Shown here piece by piece: positions 25,888 to 35,017 of a stretch of DNA of 64,000 nucleotides (the first letter of the stretch is position 1; the number at the start of each line of letters is the position of its first letter). Source of the stretch: Methanohalobium evestigatum Z-7303. Its GTDB lineage: Archaea; Halobacteriota; Methanosarcinia; Methanosarcinales; Methanosarcinaceae. The notes under the pieces are model-generated. The model had not been told where the DNA came from, did not search any database, and saw only the letters and a list, made by a program, of their open reading frames with translations. Location of the stretch: assembly GCF_000196655.1 (NCBI RefSeq), contig NC_014253.1, forward strand, positions 2,001,423 to 2,065,422. The letters are read 5' to 3'. A program made the translations under genes and the position numbers.

Positions 25888-26880
25888 TCATGGTTGTTCG
25901 ATTACAAGATCTGAAACTCGTATTCCACTTTCAACAATCCTGCCCACTACTTTACCATCCACCATATCGGCAGCTTCGTCAGCCTGCTCTTCTGGAAGGA
26001 TTATCACAAATCCCATTCCCATGTTAAAGGTTTTATACATTTCCAAATCTTCAATATTACCTTTTTCTTGCAGGAATTTAAAAATGTCGCTTACTTCAAA
26101 CGGGTCGTAAAAATCAAATCCCAGCTCTGTAATCCTGTTAAGTTTCAAAAGTCCACTACCTGTAATATGAGCAAGGCCGTGTACTTCCAGTTTTTTAACC
26201 ACATCGAGTACTTCCAGATAAATACGGGTTGGTTTTAGTAATTCTTCACCTATTGTAGTGGATGTATTATAGGGGAACTGGTCAGAATAGGAATAACCAG
26301 AGTTTTCGACCACTTTTCTTGCCAATGTGTATCCATTACTGTGGATCCCATTACTTGGTATCCCTACTATTGCATCCCCCTGCTGAATATTATCCCCGGT
26401 GATTATCGAGGATTTGTCAACCATTCCAAGACAGGTACCTGCAAGGTCAAATCCTTTGATAATATCCGGCAGGGTAGCCGTTTCCCCGCCTACTATCGAA
26501 ATATTTGCTATTTCTGCTCCTTTTGCAAGACCTTCCCCTACCTGTTCAGCAAATTCTTTGCTATAGGATTCCACTGCAAGATAATCAACAAAAGAAAGAG
26601 GTTCAGCACCAATAGCAAGTAGATCGTTTACATTCATTGCAATACAATCAATACCTACCGTGTTCCATTTCTGCATTTCATTGGCAATCAGAACCTTTGT
26701 ACCAACACCATCGGTTGTCAATGCGAGTGCATATTCACCAAAATCAATAAGACCGGAATAATGACCGATTTCACTCAGTGGTGCACCTATTCCCTCACGT
26801 TTATATTTCATCTTGCTGGTAATAGATTTGATGGAATCCTCTTCTTTTTTAATATCAACACCTGAATCCGAATATGTCAT
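25888..26880 (-). CDS. purM: Phosphoribosylformylglycinamidine cyclo-ligase (AIR synthetase)
   Basis: PurM closes the imidazole ring in purine synthesis using ATP. The 330-residue protein has 'TYSDSGVDIKKEEDSIKSI', 'ALTTDGVGTKVLIA', 'GIDCIAMNVNDLLAIGAEPL', 'VGGETATLPDII' and 'AHITGSGLLKLNRI', all family signatures. The start is set to 26880 (MTYSDSGVD), the usual N-terminus; the frame is open 15 codons further into lysC. The gene follows lysC after 13 nt. Confidence 0.95.
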   Translation of the reverse strand: MTYSDSGVDIKKEEDSIKSITSKMKYKREGIGAPLSEIGHYSGLIDFGEYALALTTDGVGTKVLIANEMQKWNTVGIDCIAMNVNDLLAIGAEPLSFVDYLAVESYSKEFAEQVGEGLAKGAEIANISIVGGETATLPDIIKGFDLAGTCLGMVDKSSIITGDNIQQGDAIVGIPSNGIHSNGYTLARKVVENSGYSYSDQFPYNTSTTIGEELLKPTRIYLEVLDVVKKLEVHGLAHITGSGLLKLNRITELGFDFYDPFEVSDIFKFLQEKGNIEDLEMYKTFNMGMGFVIILPEEQADEAADMVDGKVVGRIVESGIRVSDLVIEQP

Positions 26881-26893
26881 ACGGTCTCCCAAT

Positions 26894-28303
26894 TTATTCC
26901 TCCCGCTTCTTTGATTCAAGTTCAAACTCTTTATGCAATACCCTTACAGCGTCAAATGCTTCCTCTTCACTGACTACAAATGAAATATTATGCTGGGACG
27001 AACCCTGACTGATGGCAACCACATTGATATTATCTTTTCCAAGAGAACTAAATACTCTACCAGATACTCCCGGTATGCCTGCCATGCCTGCACCTACAAC
27101 TGCAACCACACAAATATTGTTATCATAGGTCACATCCTTTATAACATTTTTATCAAATTCTGAATTGATGGCATTTACTGCTGCTTCCAGATGGTCTTCA
27201 TCGACCACTATAGACATATTGGATTCAGAAGATGCCTGACTTATCATTATAATGTTTACGTTGGCATCTGCAAGAGAATTAAATACTCTGGCTGCTGTAC
27301 CGATAGTACCTACCATTCCGGCACCAGATATATTGACAAGTGATACCTTTTTAATAAGGGTAACAGCTTTTACCACATCTTCTGTTGGTTTTTGTTCGGA
27401 TACTACCAGAGTTCCAGAAAAATTAGGTTCAAAAGTGTTTTTGACCCTAACCGGTATTCCGTTCCTTATTGCAGGTTCAATTGCTCTGGGATGAAGCACT
27501 CTTGCTCCAAAATATGAAAGTTCCATTGCTTCTGCATAAGATATCCAGGACATTGACCTTGCTTCAGGTACTATCTTTGGGTCTGTAGTCATTATACCGT
27601 GAACTTCTTTCCACAACCAGATTTCATCTGCGTCGATGGATGCTCCTATGATTGATGCACTAAAATCAGACCCCCCTCTTCCGAGGGTGGTTATTACTCC
27701 ATCTTTGTTTTCGGCAATAAACCCTGTCACAACAGGTATACATTCAGAAAGATCTGTCCTGAGTGTTTCACCCACTCTCTGATAACTCTGTTCAAGTGGT
27801 TTGGCACTTCCATATTCATTATCGGTTACTATCCCTACATCTCCACCTGTGTACATTTTTGATTTGATTCCAATAGACCTGATTGCTCCTGATACTATAG
27901 GAGCGGCAAGACGTTCACCATAGGAGGAGATATAATCTATTGAACGAGGTGTAAGTTCACCCAGATAACATATACCAATAAGCGCCTTTTCCAGTTCATC
28001 AACCCTGCAGTCAATTGTCTGGATAGTTTCATCAATAATTTCTTCATCATCTATAGCTTCATGAACAGCGCTGTAATGTTTATGAGTAAGGTCAGAGATA
28101 AATTCTTTAATCTGTGAAACCTTGCCTTTTTTGGATACTTCAATTGCATTAGAAAGCAATCCATCAGTTACACTTCCCAATGCAGATGTTACCGCAACTA
28201 CCTCATAACCAGAGTTATAATAATCTTTCAAAAGTTGTGCTACATACCTTATGTTATTGCCATCTGCAATGGATGTTCCTCCAAATTTCATCACAATTCT
28301 CAT
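26894..28303 (-). CDS. lysC: Aspartate kinase
   Basis: Phosphorylates aspartate, the first step to lysine, threonine and methionine. 'MKFGGTSIADGNNI' at the N-terminus is the kinase signature; 'TLGRGGSDFSASIIGA' is the second. Two ACT domains fill the C-terminal 160 residues ('VNISGAGMVGTIGTAARVFN' and 'VAVVGAGMAGIPGVSGRVFS'), implying allosteric control by an amino acid, probably threonine or lysine. At 469 residues the length is normal for a monofunctional enzyme. Confidence 0.94.
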   Translation of the reverse strand: MRIVMKFGGTSIADGNNIRYVAQLLKDYYNSGYEVVAVTSALGSVTDGLLSNAIEVSKKGKVSQIKEFISDLTHKHYSAVHEAIDDEEIIDETIQTIDCRVDELEKALIGICYLGELTPRSIDYISSYGERLAAPIVSGAIRSIGIKSKMYTGGDVGIVTDNEYGSAKPLEQSYQRVGETLRTDLSECIPVVTGFIAENKDGVITTLGRGGSDFSASIIGASIDADEIWLWKEVHGIMTTDPKIVPEARSMSWISYAEAMELSYFGARVLHPRAIEPAIRNGIPVRVKNTFEPNFSGTLVVSEQKPTEDVVKAVTLIKKVSLVNISGAGMVGTIGTAARVFNSLADANVNIIMISQASSESNMSIVVDEDHLEAAVNAINSEFDKNVIKDVTYDNNICVVAVVGAGMAGIPGVSGRVFSSLGKDNINVVAISQGSSQHNISFVVSEEEAFDAVRVLHKEFELESKKREE

Positions 28304-28424
28304 TATTTAATCCCGTCACAGCAATTCGTTATTTTAATAAAAGTTAAAGATATAAATTATCCGCTGTATTATAGATAGCTCAATCAATCTGTGTTTATAA
28401 TAGTTTTTCCATTCACAACCATAT

Positions 28425-29693
28425 TTATCTGAGCAAACTCAGGATGAAAAACGCCAGAATAGAAAACACAACAACTGTTATAACAGCCGACAAAGCTGTA
28501 ACTAACCCGCTATTTTCAGATATTCCTGCTGAATTTGAACCTTCCGAATTTATACTGGAATTTATCTCTGTACTATTAGTTGTCAGTCTGTCAAACACTG
28601 AACCTGCTAAATTTTTCAGTTTATTACCTATCTTTGAAGAATTATCAGATAGATTCAAACTTGATTCATTCGAATTATCAGATGTGGATTTGACCACAAA
28701 CTCTGTTGTTTGTTTTTTATTAACACCTTCTTCAGAAACGGCTGTAATAGTTGTATTATGAACACCACCGGTTAGATTACCAGTTAAAGTCACATAAGTA
28801 CCTGAATCCACATCATTTCTAAAGTCTATCTGTTTATCATCAAGTTCAACCATCACTTCAGAAAAGTTGCCGTTTTTAAGTGTGTAGGAAACAATCGCCT
28901 TGTCACCCTTGGTAAGCCCATCACCATCCAAATCCTTTACTGTTGTGTTTAAAGTAATATCAGAATCAATACCTGAACTGGAATCAAAATTGTAATCCTT
29001 TCTGAGAGTCATCTTTTCAAGGAAAACTGTATTGTAATCTTTACTTGTAAACAATTCACTCAATTTAGCCAAAAATATTGTTGTACTATCTTTGCTGGTC
29101 TTTCTTGTGTATGTAAAATAATCGCCTACATTAGTCTCTGTTTCTTTAACAGTAGAACCATCCTTTTTTAATGTTAAAACTGCTGATTCCTGACCAAAAT
29201 TACCAACATGAAGTGTATAATTGTTTTTAAGCTCCAGTGGATTGATATTATTAACTGATTCTGTATCATCAATTATAAGGTAATTATCGGTTTCTATTTC
29301 AGGGTCTAAATGTTGTTCAATTTTGTATTTTACCGATACATCATTTGATGTTTTTATTAATTCAATTGGAGTGATACGAATTATAAGATATTGTTTTTCA
29401 TCTCCATTTTCAGTTACAGTTTTTCTATATTCAAATGGGTCGTTTTCTTTGCTAAACTGGTCATCTGTATCAACTTTTTCACCGTTAAAATAGAGTTCTA
29501 TCCAGCTATTACCTGTTCCATCATTGATATCACGCACTTTGAAGGAATAACCCTGCTCCAGTGAATAGGTATCTCCGATATCCAGTGAATCCTTACAATA
29601 GTGTATCATTACATCTGATTCCTGTGCAGATACTGTTGTAGATGCCAAACCAGATAATACTAAAGCTATAAGTACAAAATATATATATCTCAT
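28425..29693 (-). CDS. Membrane-anchored surface protein with one S-layer (DUF1608-like) domain
   Basis: A 422-residue exported protein: signal peptide (1-23, ending VSA), a beta-rich region whose 'LEQGYSFKVRDIND' and 'IELYFNGEKVD' match the 'LEEGYRLNIVEVD' and 'VRLTKNGEEIE' positions of the DUF1608 domains in the 1080-residue protein, then an Ig-like domain (about 240-335), a Ser/Asn-rich sequon-dense stalk and a C-terminal transmembrane helix ('VTALSAVITVVVFSILAFFI'). It resembles a half-length S-layer relative, probably anchored in the membrane beneath or beside the lattice. The next gene upstream (29803) is divergent. Confidence 0.75.
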   Translation of the reverse strand: MRYIYFVLIALVLSGLASTTVSAQESDVMIHYCKDSLDIGDTYSLEQGYSFKVRDINDGTGNSWIELYFNGEKVDTDDQFSKENDPFEYRKTVTENGDEKQYLIIRITPIELIKTSNDVSVKYKIEQHLDPEIETDNYLIIDDTESVNNINPLELKNNYTLHVGNFGQESAVLTLKKDGSTVKETETNVGDYFTYTRKTSKDSTTIFLAKLSELFTSKDYNTVFLEKMTLRKDYNFDSSSGIDSDITLNTTVKDLDGDGLTKGDKAIVSYTLKNGNFSEVMVELDDKQIDFRNDVDSGTYVTLTGNLTGGVHNTTITAVSEEGVNKKQTTEFVVKSTSDNSNESSLNLSDNSSKIGNKLKNLAGSVFDRLTTNSTEINSSINSEGSNSAGISENSGLVTALSAVITVVVFSILAFFILSLLR

Positions 29694-29802
29694 AGATAAA
29701 TCAACATCTATTATTTGTTGGAATTATTTTAATGTCCTTTTTATATTTAGGGCATTGATAAATTAATTTATTGGTGTTATACTCTGCAATCAAGGTGAAC
29801 AG

Positions 29803-31008
29803 ATGAAATACATAGTACTTATAGGAGACGGAATGGGTGATTATCCCATCAAAGAACTGGACAACCAAACTATCCTGCAAAACGCAAAAACCCCGAATAT
29901 GGACTATATTGCAAAACACGGCATTACCGGACTTGCTAAAAATGTTCCCGAGGGCATGCATCCTGGAAGTGATATTGCCAACATGTCTATTATCGGCTAT
30001 GACACAAAAAAATACTACACAGGAAGAGCGCCTCTTGAAGCGGCAAGCATGGGTATAACACTTGAAAAAGATGACGTAGCTTTCAGATGCAACCTTATTA
30101 CAATAAATAATGATATTATAAAAGACTACAGTGCAGGACATATAGCAACTGAAGACGCAAAAATTTTGGTTAAAGAGATAAACCAGCAACTTGGAAACGC
30201 TAATATTCAATTCTATCCAGGTATGAGTTACAAACATCTCATGGTTGCCAAAAATAACATTGGTGCAGATGCAAACTGTACACCCCCGCATGACATAATG
30301 GGTAAAGACAAAAATACCCATATGCCTTCAGGAAAAGATTCAGGAACTCTTTCTGATTTGATTGACAGGTCGTACATGGTTCTCAAAGACCACTGGGTAA
30401 ATACTGACCGCATTAACAGCGGTAAATCTCCAGCAAATTCAATATGGCTATGGGGTCAGGGTTATGCACCAGAAATTCCGCATTTTAAAAAACTCTATGG
30501 ATTGTCCGGGTCTATAATATCAGCTGTTGACCTCATAAAAGGGATAGGAACATATGCAGGTCTTGATGTCATAGATGTACCCGGTGCAACCGGATATCTG
30601 GACACAAACTATTCAGGAAAAGCAGAATACGCCATTGAATCACTCCAAAACCACGACATTGCTATTGTACATGTTGAAGCTCCCGATGAAGCGGGTCATA
30701 TGGGAAGTATCGATGCCAAAACACAAGCAATTGAAGATTTTGACAGAATGGTAGTCGGCAAAATCCTTGAATTTGTACAGAATGATAAATTGAATGAGGA
30801 TTACACAATATTGGTAACACCCGACCATCCCACCCCTATATCTCTGAATACCCATACATCAGATCCTGTTCCTTTTGCAATTTATTCCACTATAATTAAA
30901 CATCCCGATGAAGTCGAATCGTTTAATGAAAAATCCATGATAAACGGATGCCTGGAAACAGTAAATGGCAACAACATTATAAATCTGATGTTAGACCTCA
31001 ACCAATAA
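29803..31008 (+). CDS. apgM: 2,3-bisphosphoglycerate-independent phosphoglycerate mutase (archaeal type)
   Basis: Interconverts 3- and 2-phosphoglycerate. A 401-residue alkaline-phosphatase-superfamily protein with '[14 protein letters not shown]' (metal-binding Asp and context of the phosphorylated residue), '[15 protein letters not shown]' (catalytic Ser in SDxANMS), '[12 protein letters not shown]' and '[10 protein letters not shown]'. This arrangement is specific for the archaeal aPGAM family rather than bacterial GpmI. Monocistronic. The long antisense frame on the other strand is a shadow. Confidence 0.93.
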   Translation: MKYIVLIGDGMGDYPIKELDNQTILQNAKTPNMDYIAKHGITGLAKNVPEGMHPGSDIANMSIIGYDTKKYYTGRAPLEAASMGITLEKDDVAFRCNLITINNDIIKDYSAGHIATEDAKILVKEINQQLGNANIQFYPGMSYKHLMVAKNNIGADANCTPPHDIMGKDKNTHMPSGKDSGTLSDLIDRSYMVLKDHWVNTDRINSGKSPANSIWLWGQGYAPEIPHFKKLYGLSGSIISAVDLIKGIGTYAGLDVIDVPGATGYLDTNYSGKAEYAIESLQNHDIAIVHVEAPDEAGHMGSIDAKTQAIEDFDRMVVGKILEFVQNDKLNEDYTILVTPDHPTPISLNTHTSDPVPFAIYSTIIKHPDEVESFNEKSMINGCLETVNGNNIINLMLDLNQ

Positions 31009-31139
31009 TAAACAGTATCTATCACCCTTTTTTTATAATTATTTAACCAAAATTTTTTTATAGTATCACTGACAATTGGAATAATGGTTCAAACTTGAAC
31101 GAAGTAATAATAGGGGACATAACGCAAGGAGTGGAGACT

Positions 31140-31544
31140 ATGGCACGTGGTATAATCAGATGGGATCCAGTAGAAGATATAACACGAGCACTGGATAAAT
31201 TTGCACCGGGTGGAGAAATGCTTGCTGGAAGAACATTAGCTCCGCTGGTAGATATCAAAGATGATGATAACAACATTATAATCAACGCCGATTTACCGGG
31301 AGTTAATAAAGAAGACATTGATATAACGGTCAGTGATAACACTGTACAGATTAATGCAAAATGTAGTAAAGAATCCACTGAAGAAGTATATTACAGGCAG
31401 GAACGTACCTATGAAGGATTCTCAAGAACTATAGTATTACCAGAAGCAGTTACTGAAGAAGGTGCAAGTGCAAAACTTGAAAACGGTGTACTAAAAGTTA
31501 CACTACCCAAATTAGAAAAAGAACATAAAATAACCGTACAATAA
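31140..31544 (+). CDS. Small heat shock protein Hsp20 (copy 1)
   Basis: An alpha-crystallin-type chaperone of about 134 residues that holds unfolding proteins. The ATG at 31140 (MARGIIRWDPVED) is preferred because AAGGAGTGG ends 6 nt before it. The alpha-crystallin domain runs from about residue 35: 'APLVDIKDDDNNIIINADLPGV', 'RQERTYEGFSRTIVLPE' and the C-terminal 'LENGVLKVTLPK'. A TATA-like TTTTTTATAG lies about 80 nt upstream. First of three tandem hsp20 genes and the most divergent. Confidence 0.92.
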   Translation: MARGIIRWDPVEDITRALDKFAPGGEMLAGRTLAPLVDIKDDDNNIIINADLPGVNKEDIDITVSDNTVQINAKCSKESTEEVYYRQERTYEGFSRTIVLPEAVTEEGASAKLENGVLKVTLPKLEKEHKITVQ

Positions 31545-31559
31545 AAGGGGGAATTATAA

Positions 31560-32057
31560 ATGGCTGAAATGATAAGAAGAGGACCTACAGGAATGAGAAG
31601 AAGGAGACCAACAGGAATCGCAAGAGGACCGTCGTTATTCTCATGGGATCCCTTTGAAGAACTCAGAGAGACCCAGCAGCATTTAAGTGATTTATTCGAG
31701 AACCTTATGCCTGCCGAATGGGCAGAAAGTGAAACCTTTGCACCACTTGTAGATGTAAAAGAAGAGGATAACAACGTTGTTGTTACCGCTGACATGCCGG
31801 GCGTAAACAAAGAAGATGTGGACATCAATGTCAGAGACGACATGGTAGAAATCAATGCCCAGCATAAAGAAGAATCCGAATCTGAAGAAGAAGGATTTTA
31901 CAGGAAAGAACGTACATATAAAGCATTTTCCAGAGCTGTACCACTGCCAGCATCTGTAACTGAAGAGGGTGCAAGTGCAAAACTTGAAGATGGTGTCCTG
32001 AAAATTACTCTACCAAAAGCCAGTGGGAAAGAAGAAAAGAAAATTACAGTCGAATAA
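31560..32057 (+). CDS. Small heat shock protein Hsp20 (copy 2)
   Basis: A 165-residue Hsp20 with an Arg/Gly-rich N-terminus (MAEMIRRGPTGMRRRRPTG) and a domain near-identical in wording to copy 3 ('APLVDVKEEDNNVVVTADMPG'). 'FYRKERTYKAFSRAVPLP' and 'LEDGVLKITLPK' follow. Starts 15 nt after copy 1 behind GGGGG, so cotranscribed. The N-terminal arm, which sets oligomer size in this family, is longer than in the other two copies. Confidence 0.92.
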   Translation: MAEMIRRGPTGMRRRRPTGIARGPSLFSWDPFEELRETQQHLSDLFENLMPAEWAESETFAPLVDVKEEDNNVVVTADMPGVNKEDVDINVRDDMVEINAQHKEESESEEEGFYRKERTYKAFSRAVPLPASVTEEGASAKLEDGVLKITLPKASGKEEKKITVE

Positions 32058-32078
32058 ACAAAAAGGAGGTAATATACA

Positions 32079-32540
32079 ATGGCTGAAATGATAAGACGAG
32101 GACCCTCTGGAATGAAACGAAGAGACCCCTTTGAAGAAATCAGAGAAACTCAGGATTATTTAAGTGATTTATTCAACCGATTTGCACTTGGAGGATTCAG
32201 CGGGGTTACAGGTACAACATTCTCGCCGCTTGTAGATGTAAAAGAAGAGGACAACAATGTTGTCGTTACCGCTGACATGCCGGGTATCGATAAAGATGGC
32301 GTTGATATTACAGTAAGAGACGATATCTTAGAAATAAGTGCCAAACGCAGTGAAGAGTCAGAAACCGAAGAAAAAGGATATTACCGCAAAGAGAGAACCT
32401 ACAGTGAATTTTATAGAACCGTCCCATTACCGGTTACTGTAGATGAAGAAAGTGCAAGTGCAAAACTTGAAGACGGTGTCCTGAAAGTCACTCTGCCCAA
32501 ATCTGAAAAAGAGAAAGAACGCAAAATCACTGTTGAATAA
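32079..32540 (+). CDS. Small heat shock protein Hsp20 (copy 3)
   Basis: A 153-residue Hsp20 with N-terminus MAEMIRRGPSGMKRRDPFEE and the same alpha-crystallin core ('SPLVDVKEEDNNVVVTADMPG', 'YYRKERTYSEFYRTVPLP', 'LEDGVLKVTLPK'). Preceded by AAAAGGAGG and 21 nt from copy 2. DNA identity with copy 2 is high across the core, pointing to a recent tandem duplication. A terminator hairpin follows its stop codon. Confidence 0.92.
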   Translation: MAEMIRRGPSGMKRRDPFEEIRETQDYLSDLFNRFALGGFSGVTGTTFSPLVDVKEEDNNVVVTADMPGIDKDGVDITVRDDILEISAKRSEESETEEKGYYRKERTYSEFYRTVPLPVTVDEESASAKLEDGVLKVTLPKSEKEKERKITVE

Positions 32541-32580
32541 AGTGGATAATCAATTGAATCGATTTATCCACTAATTTTTT
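32541..32580 (+). terminator. hsp20 cluster terminator
   Basis: AGTGGATAA (32541-32549) pairs perfectly with TTATCCACT (32564-32572), followed by AATTTTTT. It starts at the end of the third hsp20 stop codon and is a convincing hairpin plus U-run. Confidence 0.7.
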
Positions 32581-32732
32581 GATTAATATTGGCGGCATCA
32601 GACATTATAATTTCATCATATTTTTGCTCAGTCGGGGTAACTTTCATCATCGCCGCACAATAGATGTTATATAGATGATATTATATAGTCCTACTGCTAT
32701 TTTTAATTCTATAATCTAAAAGAGGAAGATAA

Positions 32733-33500
32733 TTGAAATTAGAAGCGTTTACTGTAGATAATATACCCCTGATTAAAAAGGGCGATGATCTTGCAGAAAT
32801 AATAAGTAATAACATCGAGTTAGATGACGGAGATATTGCTGTAATCGCTTCCACAATTGTAGCCAAATCCGAAGGTCAGGTATTCAAACTTGAAGATATA
32901 AATCCTTCTGAAAACGCAGTAAGAATTGCAAACAAAAACCGTTTTAATCCTGCTTTTGTACAGGCGGTTCTTAACAGAAGTAGAGAATGCCTTGTCGAAT
33001 CCCCAATAATGCTTGTTGAAACATATAATGGAAACGTCTGTATAAATGCTGGAATAGATGACTCAAATATAGAAAAAGGTTTTATTCTTGACCTGCCGGA
33101 AAACCCCGATGAAAGTGCTGAACTGATTGGTTCACGTCTTAAAGAACTTACCGGCAAACAGTTAGGAGTAATCATTACTGATACAAACGGCAGGGCTTTT
33201 AAAACCGGACAGACAGGCGTAGCAGTGGGTGTATATCAACTTCCAGCAATCAAAAACTGGCGCGGTGAAACAGACCTTTACGGTCATGCTCTTGAAATCA
33301 CAGAAGAGGCTGTTGCGGATGAAATTGCCGGTACTGCCAATTTGTTGATGGGAGAAGGAGACGGTGGTAACCCTGTGATAATTGTAAGAGGGATGAATAT
33401 CTTAACCGAGGAAAAAAGAACGGTTAAAGAGATGCATCGTCCAGACGACGAAGATATAATCAAAAAGGGTTTACGCTGTTTGAATCAGTCAAATTCCTGA
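32733..33500 (+). CDS. cofE: Coenzyme F420-0:L-glutamate ligase
   Basis: CofE adds L-glutamate residues to F420-0 with GTP. The 255-residue protein has 'DGDIAVIASTIVAKSEGQ', 'NAGIDDSNIEKG', 'GVIITDTNGRAFKTGQTGVAVG' and 'EIAGTANLLMGEGDGG', all CofE blocks. The start is a TTG (LKLEAFTVDNIPLI) after AGAGGAAG. The 3' end overlaps the convergent deaminase-like gene by 16 nt. F420 is the central hydride carrier of methanogens. Confidence 0.94.
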   Translation: MKLEAFTVDNIPLIKKGDDLAEIISNNIELDDGDIAVIASTIVAKSEGQVFKLEDINPSENAVRIANKNRFNPAFVQAVLNRSRECLVESPIMLVETYNGNVCINAGIDDSNIEKGFILDLPENPDESAELIGSRLKELTGKQLGVIITDTNGRAFKTGQTGVAVGVYQLPAIKNWRGETDLYGHALEITEEAVADEIAGTANLLMGEGDGGNPVIIVRGMNILTEEKRTVKEMHRPDDEDIIKKGLRCLNQSNS

Positions 33501-33955
33501 CTGAAATTAATGGTTTCGATTCCCGCATCGGAAAGGAATTTCAGTGCTTCATCATCGGGATAATCTGAAAAATAAATCACCTTTTTTATATTGGCATTGA
33601 TTATCATTTTTGCACAAAGTATACATGGCTGATGTGTACAGTAGATAGTTGCATTGTCGGTACTCACGCCATGAAGAGCCGCCTGGATAATAGCGTTTTG
33701 TTCGGCATGAACTGCACGACATTTTTCATGCTGTGTTCCTGACTCTATATTATACTGCTGTCTAATACAACCAATATCAAGACAATGTTCAAGGTTGCTA
33801 GGTGCTCCGTTATAACCGGTGGATATAATTCGCTTGTCCCTTACAATAACAGCGCCTACTTTGTTACGCAGGCATGTAGCTCGTTTTGCAACAACCGATG
33901 CTATCTCAAGAAAATATTCATCTATACTGAGTCTATCCTCATTATCTGTCATCAA
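33485..33955 (-). CDS. dCMP/cytidine deaminase family protein
   Basis: A zinc-dependent deaminase of 156 residues. 'CRAVHAEQNAI' gives the Zn-binding His and catalytic Glu, and 'THQPCILCAKMI' the two Zn-binding Cys, the dCMP deaminase (ComEB) arrangement. An additional Cys/His set ('HCLDIGCIRQQ') resembles the second zinc site of bacterial and phage dCMP deaminases. It probably makes dUMP for thymidylate synthesis. Overlaps cofE tail-to-tail. Confidence 0.88.
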   Translation of the reverse strand: MMTDNEDRLSIDEYFLEIASVVAKRATCLRNKVGAVIVRDKRIISTGYNGAPSNLEHCLDIGCIRQQYNIESGTQHEKCRAVHAEQNAIIQAALHGVSTDNATIYCTHQPCILCAKMIINANIKKVIYFSDYPDDEALKFLSDAGIETINFSQEFD

Positions 33956-34114
33956 TATTCATAAAATAAAAAGTGGTATATATAATTATAAGTGTTTAAT
34001 CACCCAAACAATTGGAAGGAAATTTTTAAAAATATATCATGTCCTTTACAGTATCAGAGGTTTGAAGAGTATGAAGGATTACTTTAAAATTTAGTTAATG
34101 TGGAGTTATTAACC

Positions 34115-35017
34115 ATGAGATTTGGTCTGATAGAAAACCTGGATTCATTTGTAAAAAATCATAACGACCGGCAGGTTATAATGCTACCTGTTGCAGTTTT
34201 TCTGGTTTCACTTTTAATTATAGGAATGATGTTTTTTAGCAGTGGTTCCCCCGTTAGACTCGGAATGGAATTTGAAGGTGGTTCCATGATTGCCATGACC
34301 ACTGAGGATTCTACCGATTATCTGGAAGAACAGTATTCCGAGTTTCCTATACAGGATTTGCGTAAGTCTGGTGGAAGAGTAACAATGCAGTTTGGACCCA
34401 TGGATAGTGAGCAACAAATTGCTATTGAAGATGAGATATCCTCCAAGTATTCAAATGTAGAAATACGACAGATTGGACCTGTTTACGGGGAATCCCTACA
34501 AAGGCAGGCACTGATGGCACTACTTATTTCGTTTATAGGTATGGCTGCTGTGGTTTATTTGATTTTCAGAACCCTTGTACCCTCATTTGTAGTTATTGCT
34601 TCTGCTGTTTCTGATATAACAATTGCTGTCGCACTTATGAACCTTACAGGAATTGAACTATCTTTTGGCACTGTTGCAGCATTATTAATGATTATAGGGT
34701 ACTCTGTAGACAGTGATATATTGCTCAACAATCGTTTGTTAAAGAGAAAGGGTAACCTTGATGAAAAAATAACCAGAGCAATGCATACTGGAGTTATCAT
34801 GACAACTACTACACTTTCAGCAGTTGTTATGCTCTATCTCATATCAACCTATACATATCTTATCATACCCTGGATTTCTCAGGTGAGTATATTATCCGAC
34901 ATATCCGTAGTGCTTATCTTCGGATTAGCCGCAGACCTGTTGAATACATGGGTGTTCAACACCGGGGTACTGAGATGGCATCTTGGAAAAGGTAAAGGCA
35001 GGAGGTCAAAAGCATGA
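34115..35017 (+). CDS. secF: Protein translocase subunit SecF
   Basis: Six-span membrane subunit of the SecDF complex that assists Sec-dependent export. About 300 residues with 'GMEFEGGSMIAMTT' (the SecF equivalent of the conserved DFxGG motif), 'QALMALLISFIGMAAVVYLIFR' and 'LLMIIGYSVDSDILL' (transmembrane 4, GYSVxDxI). The ATG at 34115 is preferred to the GTG at 34100. As in other archaea, secF precedes secD and overlaps it by 4 nt. Confidence 0.94.
   Translation: MRFGLIENLDSFVKNHNDRQVIMLPVAVFLVSLLIIGMMFFSSGSPVRLGMEFEGGSMIAMTTEDSTDYLEEQYSEFPIQDLRKSGGRVTMQFGPMDSEQQIAIEDEISSKYSNVEIRQIGPVYGESLQRQALMALLISFIGMAAVVYLIFRTLVPSFVVIASAVSDITIAVALMNLTGIELSFGTVAALLMIIGYSVDSDILLNNRLLKRKGNLDEKITRAMHTGVIMTTTTLSAVVMLYLISTYTYLIIPWISQVSILSDISVVLIFGLAADLLNTWVFNTGVLRWHLGKGKGRRSKA

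Noticed and set aside
28380-28445. Minus-strand fragment reading 'EFAQINMVVNGKTIINTD', similar to amidohydrolase C-termini
   Set aside because: Too short, and it overlaps the end of the surface-protein gene in another frame; may be chance.
29701-30321. 206-residue minus-strand frame opposite apgM
   Set aside because: It is antisense to a gene with clear family motifs, has Cys/His/Phe-rich shadow composition and no own promoter or Shine-Dalgarno.
32586-32670. 28-codon minus-strand ORF after the hsp20 terminator
   Set aside because: Very short, overlaps the terminator and lacks any recognisable feature.
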